Part shown: piece by piece, positions 1 to 5,684 of the stretch | Position numbering within the stretch: position 1 is the stretch's first letter | Layout: the number at the start of each line of letters is the position of its first letter | From: an uncultured Oscillospiraceae bacterium | GTDB lineage: Bacteria > Bacillota > Clostridia > Oscillospirales > Oscillospiraceae | NCBI GenBank assembly: GCA_934546685.1 | Contig: CAKTEB010000102.1 | Span: 1 to 6,576, forward strand | DNA length: 6,576 bases | Direction: 5' to 3' | Position numbers and translations under genes: made by a program | Notes under the pieces: model-generated | Seen by the model: the letters and a program-made list of their open reading frames with translations, nothing else | Told to the model about the DNA's origin: nothing | Databases searched by the model: none

Positions 1-2
1 GT

Positions 3-830
3 ATGAACAGAGAACTGAGCCTCAGCCAGAGAATTTGGAACTGCGCGGCCACTCAGGAGGCGGAGTTCGTCCATGCAACCCATACTTATCTCCATGCCCG
101 GGCTTTCGCCACAGAGGAGTGGAGCCAGATCTGGTCCCAGGATGAGGACGTGAGCTGGGCCCATGCCTTCGGGCGCATGCGGGGCTTTAAGTCCGTGTGG
201 AACGGCTCCGTTACCCTTTATGATGTAAAGGCAACTCAGCGCTTCCAGGGGGCCTACGAGGCCATGCCGGAGATCGGCGGCTTTGATATCCGTCCTCTCA
301 TGGAACTGTCTCTCCACACCCTGGCCACCGATATCGTTGAGGTAGCCGACGACGGCAAGACTGCCCGGGCCTTCTTCCTAACCCCCGGCCTGATCTCCAG
401 CGCCGTCAGCGACAGTGGCAAGCGCCGCTGCAGCGGCCTGTGGGAGCGCTATGGCGCCGACTTTATCTTTGAAGACGGCTGCTGGCTGTTCCTCCATGAG
501 CAGGTCTGCCCGGATATGGGCATCGGCTGCGACGCCGGCAACCCCGGCATGGAGAACTATCTCAAGACCAAGGGCGGCCCTGGCGGCCCTGGCGGCCCTG
601 GCGGCCCTGGCGGCGGCCCCGGTGGCCCTGGCGGCGGTCCTGGCGGCCCTGGCGGCCCCGGCGGCCCTGGTGGTCCTGGCCCCGGCGGCCTGAGAACCAT
701 GCCCGACTGCGAGGATCAGGGCCCTCTGCACAACAACTGGAGCGTCACCCAGACTGTTCAGAATACTGTGCCGTGGCCTGAGCCCTACGCGACCCTGGAC
801 AACGACAACACCTATACCAAGAAAAAGTAA
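3..830 (+). CDS. SnoaL/NTF2-like domain protein with internal Gly-Gly-Pro tract
   Basis: This 275-residue protein has an N-terminal part (about residues 5–170) that reads as a SnoaL-like/NTF2-like cone fold. It has a helical start with His24 and His27, a Trp-rich segment (residues 40–65), and a closing strand pair around WERYGADFIFEDGCWLFLHE (147–166), which matches the usual last strands of this fold. Family members include ketosteroid isomerases, polyketide cyclases and the bile-acid dehydratase BaiE, so an isomerase or dehydratase role on a small cyclic substrate is possible but not shown. Residues 191–229 are almost only Gly and Pro. They are followed by a normal-composition tail (230–275) rich in Trp, Pro and Asn. 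No signal peptide or membrane segment is seen, so it is probably cytoplasmic. The window begins two bases before this ATG, so the RBS is not visible and an earlier start cannot be excluded. A terminator follows directly. The fold call is from residue pattern only. Confidence 0.8.
   Translation: MNRELSLSQRIWNCAATQEAEFVHATHTYLHARAFATEEWSQIWSQDEDVSWAHAFGRMRGFKSVWNGSVTLYDVKATQRFQGAYEAMPEIGGFDIRPLMELSLHTLATDIVEVADDGKTARAFFLTPGLISSAVSDSGKRRCSGLWERYGADFIFEDGCWLFLHEQVCPDMGIGCDAGNPGMENYLKTKGGPGGPGGPGGPGGGPGGPGGGPGGPGGPGGPGGPGPGGLRTMPDCEDQGPLHNNWSVTQTVQNTVPWPEPYATLDNDNTYTKKK
573..689 (+). repeat. In-frame GGCGGCCCT-type tandem repeat encoding (Gly-Gly-Pro)n
   Basis: About a dozen 9-base units of the form GGC GGC CCT encode residues 191–229 of the SnoaL-like protein. 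Two units carry an extra Gly codon and the last unit lacks one Gly. The first four units are identical at DNA level, and later ones vary at third positions (CCC, GGT), so the array is partly degenerate. The unit is a multiple of three, so gain or loss of units would change the length of the linker without breaking the frame. Confidence 0.95.
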
Positions 831-835
831 TGGCA

Positions 836-874
836 GGGGAGGCCGGCGCGTTATGCGGCGGCCCCCCTTTTCTT
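836..874 (+). terminator. Intrinsic terminator after the SnoaL-like gene
   Basis: The left arm 836–849 pairs with 855–867, with one bulged A (840) and one G·G mismatch (846/858), around a 5-base loop. The stem is very GC-rich, ending GGGG:CCCC, and is followed by TTTTCTT. It lies 5 bases after the stop codon and separates this gene from the downstream promoter. Confidence 0.85.
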
Positions 875-912
875 GCATGGGTGTCGAGAAAGCCGGGAAG
901 GCTACGAAGCTC

Positions 913-941
913 TTGACATTCTGATGGAATGTTGCTATTAT
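913..941 (+). promoter_or_regulatory. Promoter P1 upstream of the crotonase-like gene
   Basis: A perfect -35 box TTGACA (913–918) is followed after exactly 17 bases by TATTAT (936–941), one mismatch from the consensus -10. Transcription would start near 948, giving a leader of about 218 bases before the crotonase-like start codon. A palindrome overlaps the -35 box and fills the spacer, so the promoter is probably repressible. Confidence 0.8.
916..932. promoter_or_regulatory. Palindromic operator candidate O1 in the P1 spacer
   Basis: ACATTC (916–921), a 5-base spacer and GAATGT (927–932) form a perfect 17-bp dyad. It overlaps the last three bases of the P1 -35 box and lies wholly upstream of the -10, a position where a bound dimer would block RNA polymerase. 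It does not match the Bacillus LexA box (CGAAC-N4-GTTCG). The cognate regulator is not in the window. Confidence 0.55.
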
Positions 942-985
942 TAAAGCGTTGGGTTTGGGAAACGTCCACAACAGACGCTTGTCAA

Positions 986-1025
986 ATCAAACAAAATCGA
1001 CCCTTCATTTTGCGGGATCAAACAA
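986..1025. repeat. Direct repeat ATCAAACAA (two copies, 31 bp apart)
   Basis: Identical 9-mers lie at 986–994 and 1017–1025. Their start-to-start distance of 31 bp is close to three helical turns, which would place two bound proteins on the same face of the DNA. The second copy occupies the place of the missing -35 box of P2, which suggests activator sites. Chance occurrence in this AT-rich stretch is possible. Confidence 0.45.
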
Positions 1026-1037
1026 GCAATCCGTTGA

Positions 1038-1054
1038 ACATTCCGTTATAATGA
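1038..1054. promoter_or_regulatory. Degenerate second operator candidate O2 over the P2 -10 box
   Basis: ACATTC (1038–1043), five bases, then TAATGA (1049–1054) repeats the O1 architecture. The left half is identical and the right half matches GAATGT at four of six positions with the same spacing. It covers the TATAAT box, so binding here would exclude polymerase. It is weaker than O1, and coincidence is possible because the right half shares bases with the -10 element. Confidence 0.35.
1047..1052 (+). promoter_or_regulatory. Promoter P2 -10 box, no clear -35
   Basis: A perfect TATAAT has no recognisable -35 box 16–18 bases upstream; the hexamer at 1024–1029 matches the consensus at only two of six positions. 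A start near 1059 would give a leader of about 107 bases beginning almost exactly at a small hairpin (1061–1072). If used, P2 would probably need an activator, with the ATCAAACAA repeats as candidate sites. Confidence 0.5.
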
Positions 1055-1060
1055 AGATGT

Positions 1061-1129
1061 CCCCAGGCGGGGCGCATCCGGTGAAATTTCGCCGGTTTTC
1101 TGTTGGATAAATCCTCATTTTGAGGTTTA
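1061..1129 (+). other. Structured 5' leader: three successive hairpins
   Basis: Three short stem-loops can be drawn. 1061–1072 is CCCC/GGGG around a 4-base loop. 1078–1095 is an 18-base near-palindrome with CCGG ends and one G·U pair. 1108–1129 pairs TAAA and CCTCA with TGAGG and TTTA around TTT, with one bulged T. Only the last is followed by an AT-rich run, and there is no continuous T-tract, so none is a convincing terminator. The final hairpin ends 22 bases before the SD. No known riboswitch was recognised. Likely roles are mRNA stabilisation or translational control. Confidence 0.5.
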
Positions 1130-1165
1130 TTAAATTTATTATTCACATTTTAGGAGGAATTAACT

Positions 1166-2182
1166 ATGGCACAGCCTTTGGCTCCTTACGTCAAGCTCCC
1201 CGAGTTTGACGAGTACAAAGAGTGGTTCAAGGATTTCGCAGAGATGAAGCGTGAGGACGGTATTCTCCAGATCACCTGGAAGACCAACGACGGCCCCATG
1301 CATCATTCCGGCATGTCCCATCGTGCTATCAGCCAGCTGACCCGTATCCTGTCCATGGACTGGAAGAACGAGATCATCATCTTCACCCACATCGGCGACA
1401 ACTGGATGATCGAGTCCGACGCTAACGGCTGGGAGACCTACTCCGAGCTGCCCACTCAGCGTTTCCAGCATCAGTACTTCGACGACACCAACCTGATCAA
1501 GAACATGGTGTTCGATATTGATGTTCCCACCATCGGCGCTATGCCCGGCCCCGGCTTCCACTGGGATTCCGCTTTCCTGTGCGACGTTACCATCGTAACT
1601 GAGGACACCAAGATCGAGGTTCCCCATGCTCAGGGCGGCCTGGTTCCCGGCGACGGCATGGGCCTGATGGCTCAGCATTTCCTGGGCACCAAGCGCGGCA
1701 ACTACTACATGATGACCACCCGTCAGTTCACTGCTCAGCAGATGCTGGATTGGGGCATGGTCTCCGAGGTAGTTGAGAAGGGTAAGGCTGTTGAGCGTGC
1801 ATGGGAGATCGCCCGTATGTGGAAGCGTATGCCCTATGAGAACCGCTGCATCATGGCCAACCTGGCTAAGCGTCCTCTGAAGAAGCTCTTCGTTGAGGAT
1901 CTGAAGCTGCACACTGTTTCCGAGCAGTACGGCTCCCTGCTGCGTATCGCAGAGGGCACCCTGGGCGACGAGAACTCCGCTCAGCAGGATGAGAAGTACA
2001 TCTCCCGCGTTAACGACTACCGTTACGCTACCAAGGACATGGAGGCTCCTCAGACCCTCGAGTCCTGGGCTAACATGGCTAAGAACGCTGGCGAGTGGTT
2101 CAAGAAGGTTGAGTCCGGCGAGATCGAGAACCCCTATGTGTTCGAGCACTCCAACGAGCCCGACTGGTACAACGCATTCTAA
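1166..2182 (+). CDS. Crotonase-superfamily protein, 6-oxocamphor hydrolase-like (probable beta-diketone C–C hydrolase)
   Basis: This 338-residue protein starts at an ATG eight bases after a perfect AGGAGG (1152–1157). Residues about 30–265 follow the crotonase fold. Around the usual oxyanion-hole region the sequence is PTIGAMPGPGFHWDSAFLCD (121–140), not the common GPALGGG of enoyl-CoA hydratases, and the acid residues typical of hydratases are not evident. Compared from memory with Rhodococcus 6-oxocamphor hydrolase, His132, His154, Asp163 and Glu253 line up with its His122, His145, Asp154 and Glu244. The stretch GGLVPGDG followed by HFLGTKRG is especially close. Such enzymes cleave cyclic beta-diketones by a retro-Claisen reaction. 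Residues about 265–338 form an extra acidic, Trp-containing C-terminal tail. Arg codons are 11 CGT and 3 CGC with no AGA, AGG or CGG, which indicates strong expression. A CoA-dependent hydratase or isomerase remains the alternative. Confidence 0.85.
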   Translation: MAQPLAPYVKLPEFDEYKEWFKDFAEMKREDGILQITWKTNDGPMHHSGMSHRAISQLTRILSMDWKNEIIIFTHIGDNWMIESDANGWETYSELPTQRFQHQYFDDTNLIKNMVFDIDVPTIGAMPGPGFHWDSAFLCDVTIVTEDTKIEVPHAQGGLVPGDGMGLMAQHFLGTKRGNYYMMTTRQFTAQQMLDWGMVSEVVEKGKAVERAWEIARMWKRMPYENRCIMANLAKRPLKKLFVEDLKLHTVSEQYGSLLRIAEGTLGDENSAQQDEKYISRVNDYRYATKDMEAPQTLESWANMAKNAGEWFKKVESGEIENPYVFEHSNEPDWYNAF

Positions 2183-2203
2183 TTTTTCCTTTTGGAATGA
2201 AAG

Positions 2204-2233
2204 ATCCCGGTGCATTTCGCACCGGGATTTTTT
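2204..2233 (+). terminator. Intrinsic terminator of the crotonase-like gene
   Basis: A perfect 10-bp stem ATCCCGGTGC / GCACCGGGAT (2204–2213 with 2219–2228) closes a 5-base loop and runs into six T residues. It begins 21 bases after the stop codon. Confidence 0.92.
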
Positions 2234-2256
2234 CGTAAATTCGAGATGGAGCCGTG

Positions 2257-2291
2257 AAAAAATCTCCCGCCGAAGCCTCGGCGGGAGATTT
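2257..2291 (-). terminator. Intrinsic terminator of the ene-reductase gene
   Basis: A perfect 14-bp stem (2260–2273 with 2278–2291) around a 4-base loop is followed, on the minus strand, by a run of six T residues (2262 down to 2257). It starts 14 bases after the minus-strand stop codon. It lies back to back with the plus-strand terminator at 2204–2233 and so insulates the two convergent genes. Confidence 0.92.
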
Positions 2292-2305
2292 GCGTATCCT
2301 GTGAA

Positions 2306-4321
2306 TTAGATCCGCATTGCAGTGGAGTAAGCGGAACGCATACCCTGCTGAATGGTGGCGGCCTTCTTGCAGTCGCCGATCATGTAGAACTCCTTGGCGC
2401 AGCCGTAGAAGCTCAGAGCCAGATCCTTGTTGGGACGCATGCCGGCGGACATGACCACGGAGTCGGCGGGAACGGACTGGGTGTTGCCGTCCTTGTCGAT
2501 GTACTCCACTGCGCCGTCCTTGATGGCGGCCACGCGGGCGCCGGTGATGCCGGTGAAGTTGGGCTCAGCCTCCCAGGCCTCCTCCAGCATGGAGTAGTAG
2601 TGGATGGCAGTGGAGTCAGCGGCCAGACGGTCACGCATCTCCAGCACGGAGGCCTTGTGGCCCTTGCGGCTCAGGTAGATGCCGATCTCAACGCCGACCT
2701 CGCCGCCGCCGATGACGACCACGTTCTCGCCCAGCTTCTCGGGATGAGCGAAGGTCTCCTGGGCGAAGAACAGCTTCTCGGGATCTGCGCCGGGAATGGG
2801 CAGGACCATGGGGGTTGCGCCGGTGGCGGCGATGACCACGTCGTAGTCCAGAGCCTTGATCATTTCGGGGGTAGCCTCGGTGTTCAGGTGCACCTCAATG
2901 CCGCGCTTGTCCATCTGATGGATCAGGAAGTTCTTGAAGTCCCGCAGGGGCCACTTGAACTCCGCGTAGTCAGCGTGGATGATAGCGCCGCCCAGCTGGG
3001 GGCCTTTCTCATAGATCACGGGCGTATGGCCGCGATCCTGGAGATACATGGCGCAGCGCATGGCCACGGGGCCGCCGCCGATGATGGCGACCTTCTTGCC
3101 GCCCTTGGTGGGAACCTGCATCCGAGCGACCTTCTGCTCGAGACCGATGCAGGGGTTCACGGAACATACGGAAACGAAGGGGTCGTTGGCGCCGCGGCCG
3201 TGGCACTTGTTGCAGCGCAGGCAGGGAACGATGTCGTCGTCACGGCCCTCCAGCACCAGCTGGCCGTAGTCGTTGTTGGAGATGTAAGCACGGGCTGCGT
3301 AGATGATATCAGCCTTGCCCTCGGCAATGGCCTTGTCGCAGGTGGCGGGGTAGTGGAAGCCGCCGATCACGCCGATGACCAGACCGGGCACGTTCTTCTT
3401 CATATACTCGCCGAACTTCAGGAAGGGAGTCTCATCCAGCTCAAAGCCGATGGGATGAGCGTGGTCTACCTCGTTGGCGCGGAGCTGAACGATGTCGATG
3501 TACTTCTTGGCCTCGTTCAGGAACGCGGCGGACTCCTCCAGGGTGTAGCCGCCCTCCAGGTCGTCAGCAGACCACTGGATCTCGATGAGCATGTTCTTGC
3601 CGACCTTCTGGCGGACGCGCTCCAGGATCATCAGAGGGAAGCGCATACGGTTCTCCAGGGAGCCGCCGAACTTGTCGGTACGGTGGTTGGTCAGGGGGGA
3701 GAACATTCTGGCGGGCAGGTTAGCACGATAGCACATGTGAATGGAGATCATGTCGAAGTCCAGCATCTTCAGGATGCCGGCCTGCTCGGCGTAGGAGTCA
3801 GCGATCTGATTGAACTGCTCCTCGGTGTAATAGGTGGCGTCCTCATGGGCGGGAATCTTCATAATGTCGAACTCTGCCGGAGGGGGCGCGTTGAGGCTCT
3901 TGCTCTGGGAGAAGGGATCCGCCTTGCCCTGCTGGCCCTTGGGCACCATCAGAGGATAAGCGGAGGGGGGGCCGACAAAGATACCCATGCAGGCGATGGA
4001 ATCATAATAGTGGATGGAATCCGCCAGCTGCAGCAGGTAGTTCTGGCTGTTGGTGTCGTAGAGATCATAGTCCGGGAAGTGACCGAAGTCCAGGTTCATG
4101 GGCAGCTGCTTGCCATGGGTAAAGTTGTTGATGCCCATGCAGGTGACGATGGCAGCGCTCTTGGCCTTGTTCTCATAGTGAGCCATGACCGTGTCGGCGG
4201 GATAGGTCTCGGGGCCCTGCAGGAAGTGCGGCAGAGAGTTGGAGACACACATGCGGTTCTTCAGCACATAGTTGCCGATCTTCAGGGGCTCCAGAAGATG
4301 TTTGAACTTAGGTTCGCTCAT
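2306..4321 (-). CDS. NAD(P)H-dependent FMN/4Fe-4S/FAD ene-reductase (2,4-dienoyl-CoA reductase / enoate reductase family)
   Basis: This 671-residue protein matches the length of the three-domain family (E. coli FadH is about 672). Residues 1–365 form the Old Yellow Enzyme-type FMN TIM barrel, including SPLTNHRTDKFGGSLENRMR (208–227). Cys367, Cys370, Cys373 and Cys386 form the probable 4Fe-4S site, spaced CX2CX2CX12C and followed by SVNP. Residues 409–445 are an FAD-binding Rossmann start (GGGPVAM), 533–560 are the pyridine-nucleotide site (GGGEVGVE), and MIGD (647–650) closes the FAD domain. Members reduce activated C=C bonds in enoates, dienoyl-CoAs, bile acids or flavonoids with electrons from NAD(P)H. 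The usual HGAHGY active-site motif is replaced by HMCYRAN (195–201), so the substrate is uncertain. The start follows AAGGAGGA with a 9–10 base gap. No signal peptide is seen. The Fe-S centre suggests anaerobic, cytoplasmic work. Confidence 0.93.
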   Translation of the reverse strand: MSEPKFKHLLEPLKIGNYVLKNRMCVSNSLPHFLQGPETYPADTVMAHYENKAKSAAIVTCMGINNFTHGKQLPMNLDFGHFPDYDLYDTNSQNYLLQLADSIHYYDSIACMGIFVGPPSAYPLMVPKGQQGKADPFSQSKSLNAPPPAEFDIMKIPAHEDATYYTEEQFNQIADSYAEQAGILKMLDFDMISIHMCYRANLPARMFSPLTNHRTDKFGGSLENRMRFPLMILERVRQKVGKNMLIEIQWSADDLEGGYTLEESAAFLNEAKKYIDIVQLRANEVDHAHPIGFELDETPFLKFGEYMKKNVPGLVIGVIGGFHYPATCDKAIAEGKADIIYAARAYISNNDYGQLVLEGRDDDIVPCLRCNKCHGRGANDPFVSVCSVNPCIGLEQKVARMQVPTKGGKKVAIIGGGPVAMRCAMYLQDRGHTPVIYEKGPQLGGAIIHADYAEFKWPLRDFKNFLIHQMDKRGIEVHLNTEATPEMIKALDYDVVIAATGATPMVLPIPGADPEKLFFAQETFAHPEKLGENVVVIGGGEVGVEIGIYLSRKGHKASVLEMRDRLAADSTAIHYYSMLEEAWEAEPNFTGITGARVAAIKDGAVEYIDKDGNTQSVPADSVVMSAGMRPNKDLALSFYGCAKEFYMIGDCKKAATIQQGMRSAYSTAMRI

Positions 4322-4330
4322 TCGTGCGAT

Positions 4331-4338
4331 TCCTCCTT
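4331..4338 (-). promoter_or_regulatory. Ribosome binding site of the ene-reductase gene
   Basis: On the minus strand this reads TAAGGAGGA, a near-perfect anti-SD match, about ten bases before the ATG at 4321. It fixes that ATG as the start; no better-placed in-frame alternative is seen. Confidence 0.85.
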
Positions 4339-4354
4339 AATTGTGGATATGGAC

Positions 4355-4384
4355 ATTATAGCATAAGAAAAGACAAATTGTACA
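4355..4384 (-). promoter_or_regulatory. Promoter of the ene-reductase gene
   Basis: On the minus strand TGCTATAAT is a perfect extended -10 (TATAAT at 4360–4355). An 18-base spacer separates it from TGTACA (4384–4379), a weak four-of-six -35 box. Transcription would begin near 4348, giving a short leader of about 26 bases that includes the SD. The weak -35 is typical where an extended -10 or an activator compensates. Confidence 0.7.
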
Positions 4385-4658
4385 GGAAAAGCACAAAATG
4401 ATGAAAATGCAAACAAAAGACAACCAGTTCGCTGGAGAAGTCCTGCGATTTTGGGAGAGAATTCCTTGGTTTTGACCGGATGAGCTCCTGAAACTCGTGG
4501 TATGCCCAATGCTTCAACGAAATGTGCTGGATTCGAGCGGAAATGCAAGGAAATTGTAACGTGAAGCACCCGAATGTGCGAAATTGGGTGATTGTCAGAG
4601 AAATACGCGTAAAAATATGGCCCAGATCCATGACACTGCGGAGAATGCGGAATTTTAC
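4385..4658. other. Non-coding interval between divergent promoters
   Basis: This stretch of about 270 bases separates the ene-reductase and yicC promoters and is more AT-rich than the flanking genes. I see no gene, tRNA, mobile element or riboswitch in it. The only structure noted is a modest imperfect inverted repeat, CACCC–GGGTG (4567–4590). A 157-codon minus-strand reading frame spans it but crosses both promoters and has no recognisable features. Confidence 0.6.
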
Positions 4659-4687
4659 TTGCAAAGCGGGCGGGGGTTTGATATAAT
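4659..4687 (+). promoter_or_regulatory. Promoter of the yicC–remA–gmk–rpoZ operon
   Basis: TTGCAA (4659–4664), a 17-base spacer and TATAAT (4682–4687) preceded by TG at 4679–4680 make an extended -10 promoter. Transcription would start near 4694, leaving a leader of about 96 bases. That leader is GC-rich and can pair GCGGC (4722–4726) with GCCGC (4747–4751). Confidence 0.8.
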
Positions 4688-4789
4688 ATCATGTAATGTA
4701 AAATTGCGCGCAGAGTGCGCTGCGGCAGGCGTGACTGCATTGCCGGGCCGCTGCAAGCCCTGCATAATTCATCTGAGAGGATGAGCTCC

Positions 4790-5668
4790 ATGATAAAAAG
4801 TATGACCGGCTACGGCCGCGCTCAGGGCAGCTTTTCCGGGGGCGACATCACCGTTGAGGTGAAGTCCGTCAACAACCGGTATCTTGACTGCGGCGTAAAG
4901 CTCCCCAGAGGCTATGCCTACCTGGAGGAGGGAGTCAAGAGCCAGGTTCAGAAGTCCATTTCCCGCGGCAAGGTGGATGTGTTCATCACCATCAACTCCG
5001 CCGGGGCGGACAATGTAAAGATCTCTGTCAATGAACCGGTGGCCAAGGGCTATGTAGACGCCCTGCGCCAGATCGTCCATGACTATGGGGCGCGGGATGA
5101 TATCTCTGCCTCCGCTATTTCCAGGTTTAGCGACGTGTTTCTGGTGGAAAAACAGGAACAGGACGAAAACGAGGTAAAGACCGCCATCTCCGGTGTGGTG
5201 CAGGAGGCCCTTGACGCTTTTGACGCCATGCGCACCAGAGAGGGCGAAGCACTGAAGTCCGATCTCCTGCAAAAGGCCCAGGGCATCCTGACCCTGGTCG
5301 CCAGGGTGGAGGAGCGCTCTCCCATGACCGTCAAGGCATATCGGGAGCGGCTCACCGCCAAAATGCAGGAGGTGCTGGCAGACCGGCAGATCGATGAAGC
5401 CCGGATCATCCAGGAGGCCGCCATTTACGCAGATAAGGTGGCCGTGGATGAGGAGACCGTCCGGCTCCGGAGCCATGTGGATCAGCTCCAGAGCATGCTC
5501 AGTGAGGGCGGCGTCATTGGCCGAAAGCTGGATTTCCTGATGCAGGAGATGAACCGGGAGGCCAACACCATCGGCTCCAAGGGCAACGATGTGGAGCAGG
5601 CCCGGAATGTGGTGAACATCAAATCGGAGCTGGAGAAGATCCGAGAGCAGATCCAGAATATCGAGTAA
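4790..5668 (+). CDS. yicC: YicC/YloC family endoribonuclease
   Basis: The 292-residue protein (E. coli YicC is 287) starts with MIKSMTGYGRA, the family's signature N-terminus. It has the YicC-like N-terminal domain (about 1–155) and a C-terminal DUF1732 domain (about 208–292) with EETVRLRSHVDQL (221–233) and GRKLDFLMQEMNREANTIGS (244–263), its most conserved block. In E. coli, YicC acts on RNA and affects small-RNA decay; the family is described as endoribonucleases. An earlier in-frame ATG at 4781 and a longer upstream frame exist. The start at 4790 is preferred because GAGAGG (4775–4780) is nine bases before it and the homologous N-terminus begins there. It is the first gene of a tight operon, with remA 16 bases downstream. 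The homologue in B. subtilis is yloC. Confidence 0.95.
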   Translation: MIKSMTGYGRAQGSFSGGDITVEVKSVNNRYLDCGVKLPRGYAYLEEGVKSQVQKSISRGKVDVFITINSAGADNVKISVNEPVAKGYVDALRQIVHDYGARDDISASAISRFSDVFLVEKQEQDENEVKTAISGVVQEALDAFDAMRTREGEALKSDLLQKAQGILTLVARVEERSPMTVKAYRERLTAKMQEVLADRQIDEARIIQEAAIYADKVAVDEETVRLRSHVDQLQSMLSEGGVIGRKLDFLMQEMNREANTIGSKGNDVEQARNVVNIKSELEKIREQIQNIE

Positions 5669-5684
5669 CAAATAGGAGTCAATC

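Noticed and set aside
573..689. CRISPR-like array
   Set aside because: Units are contiguous 9-mers without spacers and are in frame inside a gene.
378..971. Minus-strand and alternate-frame open frames rich in Ala/Arg over the GGP repeat
   Set aside because: They arise from the GC-rich repeat read in other frames, and the minus-strand frame runs through the terminator and P1.
831..1165. Riboswitch or T-box leader before the crotonase-like gene
   Set aside because: No known aptamer core or T-box sequence was recognised, and none of the leader hairpins is followed by a T-tract.
1160..2215. 351-codon minus-strand open frame antisense to the crotonase-like gene
   Set aside because: It is a codon-bias shadow that starts inside the plus-strand terminator; the plus strand carries the recognisable protein and SD.
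2600..4366. 588-codon plus-strand open frame antisense to the ene-reductase
   Set aside because: It is a composition shadow (long Val/Ala/Leu/Gly/His-rich text without motifs); the opposite strand has full cofactor motifs, SD, promoter and terminator.
4715..4789. Upstream in-frame extension of yicC, including ATG at 4781
   Set aside because: Family members begin at MIKSMTGYGR, and the SD at 4775–4780 is spaced for 4790 and abuts 4781.
4478..4789. 11-bp direct repeat GGATGAGCTCC at 4478–4488 and 4779–4789
   Set aside because: Only two copies, no flanking similarity, and the second spans the yicC start region; most likely chance.
4318..4791. 157-codon minus-strand open frame between the ene-reductase and yicC
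   Set aside because: It crosses both promoters and the RBS of the ene-reductase gene, overlaps the yicC start, shows no domain-like pattern, and has no convincing SD.
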